In this document: positions 1 to 8,777 of the stretch, one piece after another
How the letters are laid out: the number at the start of each line of letters is the position of its first letter
How positions within the stretch are numbered: the stretch's first letter is position 1
Source: Bacteroidia bacterium
GTDB lineage: Bacteria; Bacteroidota; Bacteroidia; J057
Assembly (NCBI GenBank): GCA_033391075.1
Contig: JAWPMV010000001.1
Span: 7,502,001-7,566,000, forward strand
Direction: 5' to 3'
Length of the DNA: 64,000 nucleotides
Translations under genes and position numbers: made by a program
Notes under the pieces: generated by a model
The model's input: the letters and a program-made list of their open reading frames with translations, nothing else
What the model was told of the DNA's origin: nothing
Databases searched by the model: none

Positions 1-13
1 TCGATTTAAGACC

Positions 14-619
14 ATGAAGTTCTTTTTAGTTTCTATCGCATTCCTTGTATGTTCTTTTACTTTTCCTAAATACATAATAGCCCAACAAGGACCTGCACAG
101 AATCTACCGGATTCTGAGGTAGAGGAATTGCTGGAAACAGAACTCGCGTACCAGCCTGAAATGCAAGATTTTGGGCAGGCTAAAGCTGTTTTTGTTGACT
201 TTTTGCGAAATTCTGACACCCTCTCTCTAGAATTGAAAGAGCTAACTCGCATGTACCAACAACTGGAACTGTCGGGAAGGTTGGTGATTGCCTTTGCAGA
301 CCCTCAAAAAGCAGACCTTATCAGTCTGGAAAGTCAGTGGATTGATTTCCGGAGTCAGGTGCAGTCTTCCTTCGATCGCTCCTGGGATCAAAGTGAGGGA
401 AGAATGAGTAGGGGAAAGTTTCTTTTTTACGAAACCCTTATTGCCGAGTTTTCTCCGAAAGCAGAGGTGCTTATAGAAGCGATGTGGGCGGAGGAAGATG
501 ACTTTTTGGAAAAACACCGAGAAGATACGGTGATTGATCTGAAGATTATTTTCAGAAAAGCTTATGGGCAGTTAAGAAAGCTTGAAAACGAAGCCGCCTT
601 TTTGGTAATGGATGAATAA
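14..619 (+). CDS. Secreted protein of unknown function
   Basis: The 201-residue product starts with a typical signal peptide: a short basic start, a hydrophobic stretch to about residue 20, and a likely cut after the Ala at residue 23. The mature part is charged and probably mostly helical, rich in Glu, Leu and Phe. I recognise no family, catalytic motif or lipobox. The ATG at 14 is the only start that keeps the signal peptide; DNA upstream lies outside the window, so an operon partner cannot be judged. It converges on the TonB-family gene, with only 3 bp between the two stop codons and no obvious terminator. Secretion is well supported; function is unknown. Confidence 0.75.
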   Translation: MKFFLVSIAFLVCSFTFPKYIIAQQGPAQNLPDSEVEELLETELAYQPEMQDFGQAKAVFVDFLRNSDTLSLELKELTRMYQQLELSGRLVIAFADPQKADLISLESQWIDFRSQVQSSFDRSWDQSEGRMSRGKFLFYETLIAEFSPKAEVLIEAMWAEEDDFLEKHREDTVIDLKIIFRKAYGQLRKLENEAAFLVMDE

Positions 620-622
620 GAA

Positions 623-1954
623 TTAGTCGATGAGCTTGAAGGTGATACGAACCACTGTATAGACGGGGACGCTCACCCCGTTTTGAACACCGGGAATCCA
701 GCGTGGCATTTTCGAAACCAGTCGCAATGCCTCATCATCACATCCATATCCCAGGCCTTTTAATACTTTTAAGTCTGAGAGACTTCCATCAGCTCTTACC
801 ACAACACGTACATGAACAGTACCTTCTATTCCTGCGCGACTAGCACGCTCCGGATAGACAGCATTCTTTCTCAGATAACGTCCCATGGCTTTCACCCCTC
901 CCGGAAAATCGGGTTTCATTTCGGCATTAAAATAGGCTTTGCCCAGAGGTTCCTCATTTTCTACAGAGGTACCCACAAATTCTTCTGGCTCGCGTTTGGG
1001 CTTTTCTTCATTAAGATCCTCTACTGAAGTTTCAGACTCTGTATTTCCTCCGTCATTCCCACCGAGGTCAGAAATCAACAGTTCATCATCTTCTTCTTCT
1101 GAAGTTTCTTCTTCTTCCAGCTCTTTGAAATCAGGATCTACCAGCCCAAGTTCTTCATCAGCATCAAATACTGGCTTATTGATCAGGCCTTCATCTTCTT
1201 TCTCAGTAAAAAGATCAGAGATGGTATTTTGATTTTGAGGTCGGCTGACTGCGGCACTTTTATTAGAAGGAGAAATGCGTAAAACTTTAGAGTATGAGTC
1301 GTAAAGGTTTTTATCTGCTATAGATGCATACAAATGCAGGGTAAAGGTCCCTGATCGAGAATAGGTAAAGACACTATTTCTGTCCACCTTTCTCCTGTAT
1401 CCATCTCCAAAGTCCATGTAATAAAAAACCTCGGGATCGTAGTCTTCGATGAGGAATTCCAGTTTGCTTCCTGCTTCCCTTGAACCTGCAATGTCCACAC
1501 GCAAAACGGGCAGACTTCCTTCTGCTTCCTGATTGCTGGTTTCTTCCTCCCAATTTGTAAATTCCTGATTCCCGTGATCCGCAACAGTTGTTGCCCCGGA
1601 TTCAATCTGATTAGCAATCTTATCTCTTAGTAAAATATAATCGGAATCATTACGCAGCGTATCCATGCCAAAGGGATGGGAAACGATGATCTCAGGAGCC
1701 CCATGATCAAAGAGATTGATCACTTGCGAATAACTCAATTCTTTCAGAGAAAATTTTTGCTGCTTCTGTGGCGCGCGGAAAATATTGGCCAATGACACAC
1801 CCAGGCCTAATACTGCCAGAATCAAGGCAATATAATAACTCCGCCTCTGGAGGCGTGCAGGGCGAAAGTCAGAGCTTGGGGGAGTTATACTGTTCTCTCT
1901 GTCGAAAGAAGGCCGATTATGTGTCATGTTAGAATTGAACCCAAAATCATTCAA
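623..1954 (-). CDS. TonB-family C-terminal domain protein with PKD-like domain
   Basis: The 443-residue protein has a cytoplasmic N-terminus, one membrane segment at about 40-59, a PKD-like beta-sandwich at about 150-228 (DFGDGYRR, then a FTYSRSGTFTLHLYA strand), an acidic Glu/Asp linker at about 265-330, and a TonB C-terminal domain at about 345-443 (PDFPGGVKAMGRYL, a YPERASRAGIEGTVHVRVVV strand, and a final VPVYTVVRITFKL strand). TonB domains pass proton-motive energy from ExbB/ExbD to outer-membrane receptors, but Bacteroidota carry many TonB-like proteins of unknown partner, and no exbB or exbD lies nearby. The PKD-like insert is unusual for a plain TonB and suggests a cell-wall or protein contact. 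Two starts fit, 1954 and 1927; the longer is given. It is transcribed away from typA. Confidence 0.85.
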   Translation of the reverse strand: MNDFGFNSNMTHNRPSFDRENSITPPSSDFRPARLQRRSYYIALILAVLGLGVSLANIFRAPQKQQKFSLKELSYSQVINLFDHGAPEIIVSHPFGMDTLRNDSDYILLRDKIANQIESGATTVADHGNQEFTNWEEETSNQEAEGSLPVLRVDIAGSREAGSKLEFLIEDYDPEVFYYMDFGDGYRRKVDRNSVFTYSRSGTFTLHLYASIADKNLYDSYSKVLRISPSNKSAAVSRPQNQNTISDLFTEKEDEGLINKPVFDADEELGLVDPDFKELEEEETSEEEDDELLISDLGGNDGGNTESETSVEDLNEEKPKREPEEFVGTSVENEEPLGKAYFNAEMKPDFPGGVKAMGRYLRKNAVYPERASRAGIEGTVHVRVVVRADGSLSDLKVLKGLGYGCDDEALRLVSKMPRWIPGVQNGVSVPVYTVVRITFKLID

Positions 1955-2033
1955 ATATAGAAAATATTTTGCGGAAATGGAATATTATTTGACTCAATAT
2001 ATCGTTCCTACTCAACAAATGAATTGAAATAAA

Positions 2034-2065
2034 TTCGCTTATCCTGTTTAGATACAGTACCTTTG
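2034..2065 (+). promoter_or_regulatory. Candidate promoter of typA
   Basis: A TTCG box at 2034-2037 and a perfect TAnnTTTG box (TACCTTTG) at 2058-2065 are separated by 20 bp, matching the Bacteroidota primary sigma factor consensus except for one base in the -33 box. Transcription would start near 2070, giving a short leader that contains an AAGGAG-like site 8 bp before the typA ATG at 2088. Confidence 0.5.
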
Positions 2066-2087
2066 CAGCCGATTTGAAGGAGTATAT

Positions 2088-3887
2088 ATGCAAGAACTGA
2101 GAAATATAGCAATTATTGCCCACGTTGACCACGGAAAAACAACCTTGGTTGACAAGATGCTTGTCCATGGACAGTTGTTCAAAGCCCACGAAAAAGTAGG
2201 CGAACTCATCCTGGATAGCAATGACCTCGAGCGTGAACGAGGTATCACCATTTTGTCTAAAAATGTGTCGGTCCGGTATAAGGATGTAAAGATCAATCTT
2301 ATCGATACCCCGGGTCACAGCGACTTTGGTGGTGAGGTGGAGCGTGTCCTCAATATGGCGGATGGCGTTTTGCTCCTGGTTGATGCATTTGAGGGACCTA
2401 TGCCCCAGACCCGTTTTGTTTTGCAAAAAGCATTGGAACTGGGACTCAAGCCTATCGTGGTGATCAATAAAGTAGATAAGCCCAATTGCCGTCCGGAAGA
2501 AGTACAGGAAGCTGTATTTGACCTGATGTTTGAATTGGATGCTACAGAAGAGCAGTTGGATTTTCCTACGGTTTTCGGTTCTGCTAAAAACAATTGGATG
2601 GGAGAAGGCTGGGAAGAACCTGCTGATGATATCTCCTATTTGATGGATCAGATTCTTACGCATATTCCTGCTCCTGTGAAAAAAGAGGGGATTCCACAGA
2701 TGCAAATCACTTCTCTGGACTTCTCTTCTTATGTAGGAAGGATCGCCATCGGTCGTGTGGTGAAAGGTGCTTTGAAGGAATCTATGCCGGTTGCTCTGAT
2801 GAAAAGAGACGGTAGTATGAAGAAGACCCGTATAAAAGAACTTTTTGTTTTTGAAGGCCTGGGTCGTCAGAAAGTATCTCAGGTTGAGTCGGGGGAAATT
2901 TGTGCCCTGGTTGGTTTGGAAGATTTTGAGATTGGGGATACTGTTACAGATCAGGAAAGCCCTGAGGCACTTCCTCCTATAAAGATCGACGAGCCGACCA
3001 TGAGTATGCGCTTCACGATCAATGATTCTCCTTTCTTCGGAAAAGAAGGAAAGTATGTGACCTCTCGACACATCAAAGAGAGACTGGACAAGGAGCTGGA
3101 GAGAAATCTGGCTTTACGTGTAGAGGCCACAGAATCCGCGGATTCTTTCCGGGTATATGGAAGAGGGGTACTTCACCTTTCTGTCTTGATTGAAACCATG
3201 CGTCGCGAAGGCTATGAACTTCAGGTCGGACAACCGCAGGTAATTATAAAATTGATCGAAGGAAAGAAACACGAACCTTTCGAGGAATTGACGATTGATC
3301 TGCCTGAGCATGTATCAGGAAGAGCCATTGATTTGGTCACTCAGCGGAAAGGTGAGTTGGAAAATATGGAATTGAGAGGAGAAAGAGCCATCCTGAATTT
3401 TGGAATTCCTTCCAGAGGAATCATCGGTCTGAGAAGTGAACTGCTGACTCAAACTGCTGGAGAAGCAATCATGTCTCATCGCTTTCGCAGCTTTGAGCCT
3501 TTGAAAGGAGAGGTAGAAAGAAGAAGAGTTGGTTCCTTGATTGCTCATGAAACCGGAACTTCTTTTGCTTATGCATTGGATAAACTACAGGACAGAGGAA
3601 AATTCTTCATTGGTCCTCAGCAAGATGTATATGAAGGACAGGTGATAGGGGAAAATAACCGTGCGGATGATCTTGTCGTAAATGTAACTAAAGCGAAAAA
3701 ACTGAGTAACGTCCGGGCTGCCGGATCAGATGATAAAGCCAAGCTTGCACCCCCCATCAAGTTTACCCTGGAAGAAGCCCTTGAGTACATCAAAGGAGAT
3801 GAATATGTAGAAGTGACCCCGGAATCAATTCGTCTTCGAAAGATATATCTGAAGGAACACGAAAGAAAAAGACTGAAGCCCGCTTAA
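2088..3887 (+). CDS. typA: Translational GTPase TypA/BipA
   Basis: The 599-residue protein is a ribosome-binding GTPase of the EF-G/LepA group, involved in 50S assembly and stress adaptation. The G-domain motifs are complete: AHVDHGKTT at 11-19, RERGITI near 49-55, DTPGH at 73-77 and NKVDKP at 127-132. EF-G-like domains follow (KGEVERRRVGSLIAHETG region) and a C-terminal domain ending with EYVEVTPESIRLRKIYL, typical of the family. Length is normal (about 600). The ATG at 2088 follows a good promoter and an AAGGAG-like ribosome site. It stands alone; the next gene, on the same strand, begins 118 bp downstream. Nothing is broken or missing. Confidence 0.97.
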   Translation: MQELRNIAIIAHVDHGKTTLVDKMLVHGQLFKAHEKVGELILDSNDLERERGITILSKNVSVRYKDVKINLIDTPGHSDFGGEVERVLNMADGVLLLVDAFEGPMPQTRFVLQKALELGLKPIVVINKVDKPNCRPEEVQEAVFDLMFELDATEEQLDFPTVFGSAKNNWMGEGWEEPADDISYLMDQILTHIPAPVKKEGIPQMQITSLDFSSYVGRIAIGRVVKGALKESMPVALMKRDGSMKKTRIKELFVFEGLGRQKVSQVESGEICALVGLEDFEIGDTVTDQESPEALPPIKIDEPTMSMRFTINDSPFFGKEGKYVTSRHIKERLDKELERNLALRVEATESADSFRVYGRGVLHLSVLIETMRREGYELQVGQPQVIIKLIEGKKHEPFEELTIDLPEHVSGRAIDLVTQRKGELENMELRGERAILNFGIPSRGIIGLRSELLTQTAGEAIMSHRFRSFEPLKGEVERRRVGSLIAHETGTSFAYALDKLQDRGKFFIGPQQDVYEGQVIGENNRADDLVVNVTKAKKLSNVRAAGSDDKAKLAPPIKFTLEEALEYIKGDEYVEVTPESIRLRKIYLKEHERKRLKPA

Positions 3888-4005
3888 TAAATAGCTATTG
3901 GCAAATAATCTGAACAAAGACTCCTTTCCTCAAAGCAAACTATGGGATAGTTTGGATTTGATATATTGGTTTGTTTAGAGAAAATTTATTGCGAAATTTA
4001 GAAAT

Positions 4006-4605
4006 ATGAAACTCTTCACTATTCTCCTCGCTAGCTTGATCAGTATTCCTATGGTCCAAGGACAAGGCTTTGGCGACAAAAAAAGCAAAGCTCGTGAATT
4101 GTACTATAAGTACGAAAGAGAAGATGTGAGCATGTTTCGGGATCGGGTAAGCTTCCAGATGCCAGAGCCTGAAATTGAGCGGGAGAAAGAACCTCTCTTA
4201 GATGAAAATGGGGAGGCTTTGCCAGAGCCACAAAGCTTGAGTTATGTGTTTACACCCGGCAAAAAGGTGCATGTTGAAGCGGACTATCGCCTGGAAGCCC
4301 TGGTAAATGCAGATATAGCGATCAAGTCAAGAATTGAAACACTCAATGGATATCGCATCCAATTATATGCCGGTAGAGGAGAATCAGGGGCTCAGCGGAT
4401 CAAGGGTCGTTTCTACAATCTTTTCCCTGATTATGCAGCTTATCTTACTTTCAAATCTCCCAATTATGTGGTTAGGGTAGGGGACTTTCTGGATAAAGAA
4501 GATGTAACCATATTTACCCGCCAGATCAGGGAGCACTTTCCCGGTGCATTCCCGGTGCCGGATCGGGTAAAAGTACCCAAATACCGGCCGGGAATGGAAG
4601 ATTAG
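4006..4605 (+). CDS. SPOR domain-containing secreted protein
   Basis: The 199-residue product has an N-terminal signal peptide (hydrophobic to about residue 19) and a C-terminal SPOR domain at about 112-185: GYRIQLYAGRG as first strand, a helix around GAQRIKGRFYNLF, then YVVRVGDFLDKEDV and a second helix. SPOR domains bind denuded septal peptidoglycan and are common in division and envelope proteins. The middle part is charged with a Pro/Glu-rich linker and no known domain. The Bacteroidota consensus '(Y)RIQLYAG...P.YKVRVGDF' is closely matched, so the call is good, but the cellular task is unknown. The stop overlaps by 4 bp the stop of the convergent gene on the other strand. Confidence 0.88.
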   Translation: MKLFTILLASLISIPMVQGQGFGDKKSKARELYYKYEREDVSMFRDRVSFQMPEPEIEREKEPLLDENGEALPEPQSLSYVFTPGKKVHVEADYRLEALVNADIAIKSRIETLNGYRIQLYAGRGESGAQRIKGRFYNLFPDYAAYLTFKSPNYVVRVGDFLDKEDVTIFTRQIREHFPGAFPVPDRVKVPKYRPGMED

Positions 4606-6539
4606 GACCTATTGGCCAATACGACCTGTAGTCGGTCCAGTTTGTTTATTTTCTTATAAAAATCTCTGTACTCATTGTAGCGTGCTGCGGGCAGAATCAT
4701 TTTCTGCATGCGCATCTTACGGGTGTACCTAAGGGTTTGAGGATCCAGAATTTCGATATTCACCTCATAGCTGCCAAAATCTTCTTCAACTTTGACCGGT
4801 ACTTCAGGCATGCCTTCGATATAAAAATTTTCAGGAATATGATAGATCAAGGTATCGGTATCCAGATATGGATAGCTCAATTCTATGTCCTGACTTCGGT
4901 TCTTATCGGATTTGGGAATCGAAAAAGGCGCTTCTACCTCTCTCAAAGGAAGGAACAATCTGTTTCCGGATAAGGATGCCATATTTCTGGCCCGTATATC
5001 TGCATGTACCATCATGCCCGGTCTTTTTCTTTGGGCCTGGTCTTCAATGTTGAAACCATTGATGTCATAGCTCCCCAAATCAATGGTATTTCTCAACCAA
5101 TCCTTTTGGTCGGATTCAGATAGGGCCATGACACCTCCCCGAATTACTTCCTGCTGATAACCACTGTATAATACATCAATTTTGGCATTGGCATTTCCTT
5201 CTTTATCCAGGTGAAATTCTGCACGTCTGAGTTGCCCATTTTGGTCGGGTGTACTGGAAGGTGTTTTTACCAAACGTCCTCCTTCTGGAGTAAAGAGAAG
5301 AATGTCTCTATCCTCCGTAGAACGTCCCAGATAACCAGTGGGATTATAGCTGCTTGTACATTCCAGCCAGGTTGTGTCCTGCTTTTGAGGAATACAAAGA
5401 ATGACATGATTGAACTGAGGGGCACTGAAATCCCTGTAAAAAGGAGGTGGATTCTTGGCCGCATAGATAGAACCAACATAAGAAGTAATGCCAATTTCCT
5501 TTAGCATACTTTTCATATAATTGCTCAAAGCTTTACAATCCCCATAGCCATTTTTGTACACATAGTTGGCATCAAAGGTTTGTAGCCCTCCTATACCGAG
5601 TTGTACGCTGACGTAACGGGTGTTTTTCTGCATATACTCGTAAAGGACTTTGATCTTCTCCTCCGGGTCCTGGATGTTGTCCGTCAGTTGGTGGACTTTT
5701 ACTTTCATTTCCTCCGGCAATACATCTCTGTCTTTATTCAACTCATAATAAAAAGTCCCCAGATCTTCCCAACTTTTATAACTCCCTTTCAGGTCTCCGG
5801 CTGAAAAAGACTCGGGAACCATGCGAATAAAAGGATTGTTTCCACTGGGAGCATAAGCTTCATTTTCATAAGGTTTCCTCTTCTCAAAAGTCCATGAGAA
5901 AGTCTTATTTCCCCCATTCTCTCCGGTAACGGGTTCTTGCTCTACTTTATGGGTTTTGTAAAGCAAACCCACTTCTGGACTTACTTCTACAAAAAGTCTT
6001 GAATAAAGGACCGATACATATTCATCCGGATACAAACCCCAATAAGGAGGAAGGATATAGAGGTCGCGAGAATTTTGTCTGCTGTGATAAACGATGGTAT
6101 AGGGATAGTCCGTATGTCGTAAATCCAGATATAGGATCTTATCATCCTCATAGATGGAAAAATCACTGATAGCACTTCGAACCAACTGATCCTTCTTTTT
6201 GAGCTTTTTGACCAGCTTCCCACGGGAATTATAGACTTCTCCACTGATATCCGGTTTGCTGTAAAAGCTTTTGTCAAAACCTTCTCCTTTCACAGCCAAA
6301 TGAGCTGCTTTTTCATTGAGAATGGTGATCACCTCGGTTTTCTCGATGACTGATTGCCTGGCAGAATTCACATAGATATTGAAGCGTCTGTCCTGAACAA
6401 TGGCATTGGCATCTTTCTTCAAATCCTCGGGGATTTCATCCAGACTTTTGATATCCTGACCGAAAACAGAAGTACAAAGACTTGCTGTGAGGAAGAGAAA
6501 GAAAACTAATTTCTTATTCATCATAAATTTAAAAGTCAA
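4602..6539 (-). CDS. DUF3857 / transglutaminase-like secreted protein (catalytic Cys present)
   Basis: The 645-residue product has a signal peptide at about 1-28, a DUF3857 N-terminal region (including a YTIVYHSRQNSRDLYILPPY segment) and a transglutaminase-like core. The core has the family's nucleophile region GYGDCKALSNYMKSML (Cys335) and FNHVILCI with His378; the third position, usually Asp in DATxxxx, reads WLECTSS, so Asp is replaced by Glu393. A beta-rich C-terminal domain follows. Such proteins are common in Bacteroidota and probably act in the periplasm, but substrates are unknown. It begins 4 bp after the stop of the paralogous gene upstream, so the two form an operon. A start at 6521 would give a shorter signal peptide and is also possible. 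Confidence 0.88.
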   Translation of the reverse strand: MTFKFMMNKKLVFFLFLTASLCTSVFGQDIKSLDEIPEDLKKDANAIVQDRRFNIYVNSARQSVIEKTEVITILNEKAAHLAVKGEGFDKSFYSKPDISGEVYNSRGKLVKKLKKKDQLVRSAISDFSIYEDDKILYLDLRHTDYPYTIVYHSRQNSRDLYILPPYWGLYPDEYVSVLYSRLFVEVSPEVGLLYKTHKVEQEPVTGENGGNKTFSWTFEKRKPYENEAYAPSGNNPFIRMVPESFSAGDLKGSYKSWEDLGTFYYELNKDRDVLPEEMKVKVHQLTDNIQDPEEKIKVLYEYMQKNTRYVSVQLGIGGLQTFDANYVYKNGYGDCKALSNYMKSMLKEIGITSYVGSIYAAKNPPPFYRDFSAPQFNHVILCIPQKQDTTWLECTSSYNPTGYLGRSTEDRDILLFTPEGGRLVKTPSSTPDQNGQLRRAEFHLDKEGNANAKIDVLYSGYQQEVIRGGVMALSESDQKDWLRNTIDLGSYDINGFNIEDQAQRKRPGMMVHADIRARNMASLSGNRLFLPLREVEAPFSIPKSDKNRSQDIELSYPYLDTDTLIYHIPENFYIEGMPEVPVKVEEDFGSYEVNIEILDPQTLRYTRKMRMQKMILPAARYNEYRDFYKKINKLDRLQVVLANRS

Positions 6540-6543
6540 CTGA

Positions 6544-8514
6544 TTAGGTCTTTTTAACTAGAACAATTTGCTCTCCGTGCTTTTTGATTACCTGATCGTA
6601 AAAAGCCTTGATCTCTTCATATTGTTGAGGAGCATAAACATTGTCTTTGATCTCCATAATAAACTGGACCTGCAACATATTTCCCATGGCCTGAGCCTGA
6701 TATTGAAAGACCATTTTTTTATCTGAGGTAAGCATACGGATAGGCTGGGGAGTGCTTTCCACCTCAAAGCCCTCGGGCAAAATGTAGGAATATGTCACCA
6801 TTTTGTGGCGTCCGTATCCAAAGTCGATGGGATAAACTCTTTTCTCCGATGTAAAAGGATTGTCAGTAATGGTTTCATCCAGGAGAGGTTTCAAATAAAT
6901 CTTCCCTCCGATTGATCCGGCAACATTATCATTGATTTCAAAGTCTGATATGGTAGTGAAAGCCTGGTAAATGGCTTCTTCATCCCTTACTTCATAATCA
7001 ATCAACTCTGCATCCTCAAAGCCGGAAGTCAAATCTTCTTTGAAGTATTCGTCCCTGTCTTCTACTTCTTTTAGTGTGTTCCTTTCAATCAAGGCACTAT
7101 ATTCTTCATGCTTACAGGTAATATTCCCTTCAATACTGCCATCTGCAGCGAGTTTCAGGTTTGCAGATTTGATGGACTTATACCGATGTTTAGGAGTCAA
7201 GGAAAGCCATTTATATCCATCTTCTCCTATCATGAATCCTTCTTGATTCAGGTCGCGAAAAGGAAGCATCCCCAGCGGCAAAGATTCTCCTGTAGCATCG
7301 AGGAGCAGATATTCCTCTCCTTGCTTTACCGCAACAATGATGTGGTCGAACTGACGAATGGTGGCAAAAAGTCGTTGAACATTTCCATTGCCACGAGTAG
7401 AGATAAGCATAGGATTCGCTTCAAAGCCTGCATCCCGCAATAAAGTCAGGAGCAAATAATTGATCGCTGTTCCATTGCCTTTTTTGTCTTTGATGAGGTT
7501 TTTGCTTTCCGGATAAGGATAAAGGCTGAGACCGCCACTCCATTCGAATTTTTTCTGAACGTGATGGAAAATTTCGGACAATGCTTTGGCTTCATCTCCA
7601 GACAATTCTACAGAAGCCAATTCATTTTTGGTGGCTCCATTAGTTTTATAATAATCTCCCATATCACGGTTCCACGCAAAGGAGATCTGTCCCCAGGTTC
7701 TGACATAATCTTTATACAGTCCTCCGGGTATGCTGATATTTTGTAGCTGGAATGTCAAATGAGAGGCATAGTCGCTCATATTGGCTACGAAAGCCTCTTC
7801 TTTTAAGGGAGCGATTTTTTCTGCCTTAAAAGTTTCCTTGACAAGATCAAGGGTACCCTGAGCAGTAGTTTTAGAAGTCCGTTGGTTGCTTCTGTCAACT
7901 CCTACCAGATTCCCTTTTGAAGTAGTTTGGTACCTGAAACCTTCAATTACTTCTTTCGAAAATTCAGAATAGAGGACCGGGATATCTTTTTGGAAATACC
8001 AATCGCGGATAAAGGTAAAATCTTCAGAAGTCAGGAGGTAGCGGATTTCAATAACGGAGCCCGGTTTGACATTGGGCATGGAAAACTTCTTCTGCCTCCA
8101 GTATCCGTCAACGTCTTCATCAAAAATGTCAGCATTTTTAATCTTCTGTTCAATCACTTTGCCATTTTCTTCATAATAAGTCATGGCTTTGATGGAACTG
8201 ATGTATTGGGTGCGGCCTTTGGCGAAATAGGGGAGCTCAATGTCAGCATGCTCCTGGCCAGACTCTGTCAATACTTTTATCCGGAAATGTCGCTCTTCAG
8301 CCAGTTTCAGGCCTGCAGACATGGTTACGTAGGTATGCCCGACATTCATTAAGTATACAGCATCAGCTTCGGGAAAAGCCTCAATGCTTTGCATTTTTAC
8401 CTCTGCAGTAGAAACTTTCCCAAACTTCATGTTGTTGGGCTGTTGTGCGAACGAAAAAGTGAATAGGAACAAGGAAAAACCGATACTGAAAATCAGTCTA
8501 CGTGTGGTTTGCAT
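6544..8514 (-). CDS. DUF3857 / transglutaminase-like secreted protein (catalytic Cys missing)
   Basis: The 656-residue product has a clear signal peptide (cut after about residue 23), a DUF3857 domain over about 40-270 and a transglutaminase-like core. At the position of the usual GDCKD motif it reads KGNGTAINYLLLTLL (346-360), without the nucleophilic Cys, while FDHIIVAV (His391) and LLLDATGESLP (Asp406) remain. That pattern is found in a known Bacteroidota subfamily, so this is probably a non-enzymatic scaffold or binding protein and not a recent mutant. It is the first gene of a two-gene operon with the Cys-containing paralogue 4 bp downstream. The ATG at 8514 gives a proper signal peptide. 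Confidence 0.88.
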   Translation of the reverse strand: MQTTRRLIFSIGFSLFLFTFSFAQQPNNMKFGKVSTAEVKMQSIEAFPEADAVYLMNVGHTYVTMSAGLKLAEERHFRIKVLTESGQEHADIELPYFAKGRTQYISSIKAMTYYEENGKVIEQKIKNADIFDEDVDGYWRQKKFSMPNVKPGSVIEIRYLLTSEDFTFIRDWYFQKDIPVLYSEFSKEVIEGFRYQTTSKGNLVGVDRSNQRTSKTTAQGTLDLVKETFKAEKIAPLKEEAFVANMSDYASHLTFQLQNISIPGGLYKDYVRTWGQISFAWNRDMGDYYKTNGATKNELASVELSGDEAKALSEIFHHVQKKFEWSGGLSLYPYPESKNLIKDKKGNGTAINYLLLTLLRDAGFEANPMLISTRGNGNVQRLFATIRQFDHIIVAVKQGEEYLLLDATGESLPLGMLPFRDLNQEGFMIGEDGYKWLSLTPKHRYKSIKSANLKLAADGSIEGNITCKHEEYSALIERNTLKEVEDRDEYFKEDLTSGFEDAELIDYEVRDEEAIYQAFTTISDFEINDNVAGSIGGKIYLKPLLDETITDNPFTSEKRVYPIDFGYGRHKMVTYSYILPEGFEVESTPQPIRMLTSDKKMVFQYQAQAMGNMLQVQFIMEIKDNVYAPQQYEEIKAFYDQVIKKHGEQIVLVKKT

Positions 8515-8717
8515 AGAATAGGTGTTAATGTGTTAACATGACGGCTTACTAAGCCTTTCAAAAAAAGACAATCATGTGATCAGGTTTCCATAAAAAATAT
8601 AAAAGGGAAATTGAGCATGGTTGTGCGATGGTTGTGTAAGCATGATTTAAATATACTGATTATTCTATAAAAAAGATTCGAACATTAAACTATTTATCAG
8701 TTTGTTGAGAGTTTGGT

Positions 8718-8748
8718 AAAAAAAGAGTCCTGTCAGTATTGACAGGAC
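8718..8748 (-). terminator. Rho-independent terminator of the sigma factor operon
   Basis: On the minus strand a perfect 9-bp stem (GTCCTGTCA/TGACAGGAC) with a 4-base loop is followed by a run of seven T. It lies about 30 bp after the stop of the coiled-coil membrane protein gene. Confidence 0.9.
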
Positions 8749-8777
8749 CCATCATCTATGTATAGTAAGAATGTTGT

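Noticed and set aside
1947-3071. Long minus-strand open frame (374 codons) across typA
   Set aside because: It lies opposite a highly conserved gene, its product has no recognisable domain, and its length is a by-product of the codon use of typA.
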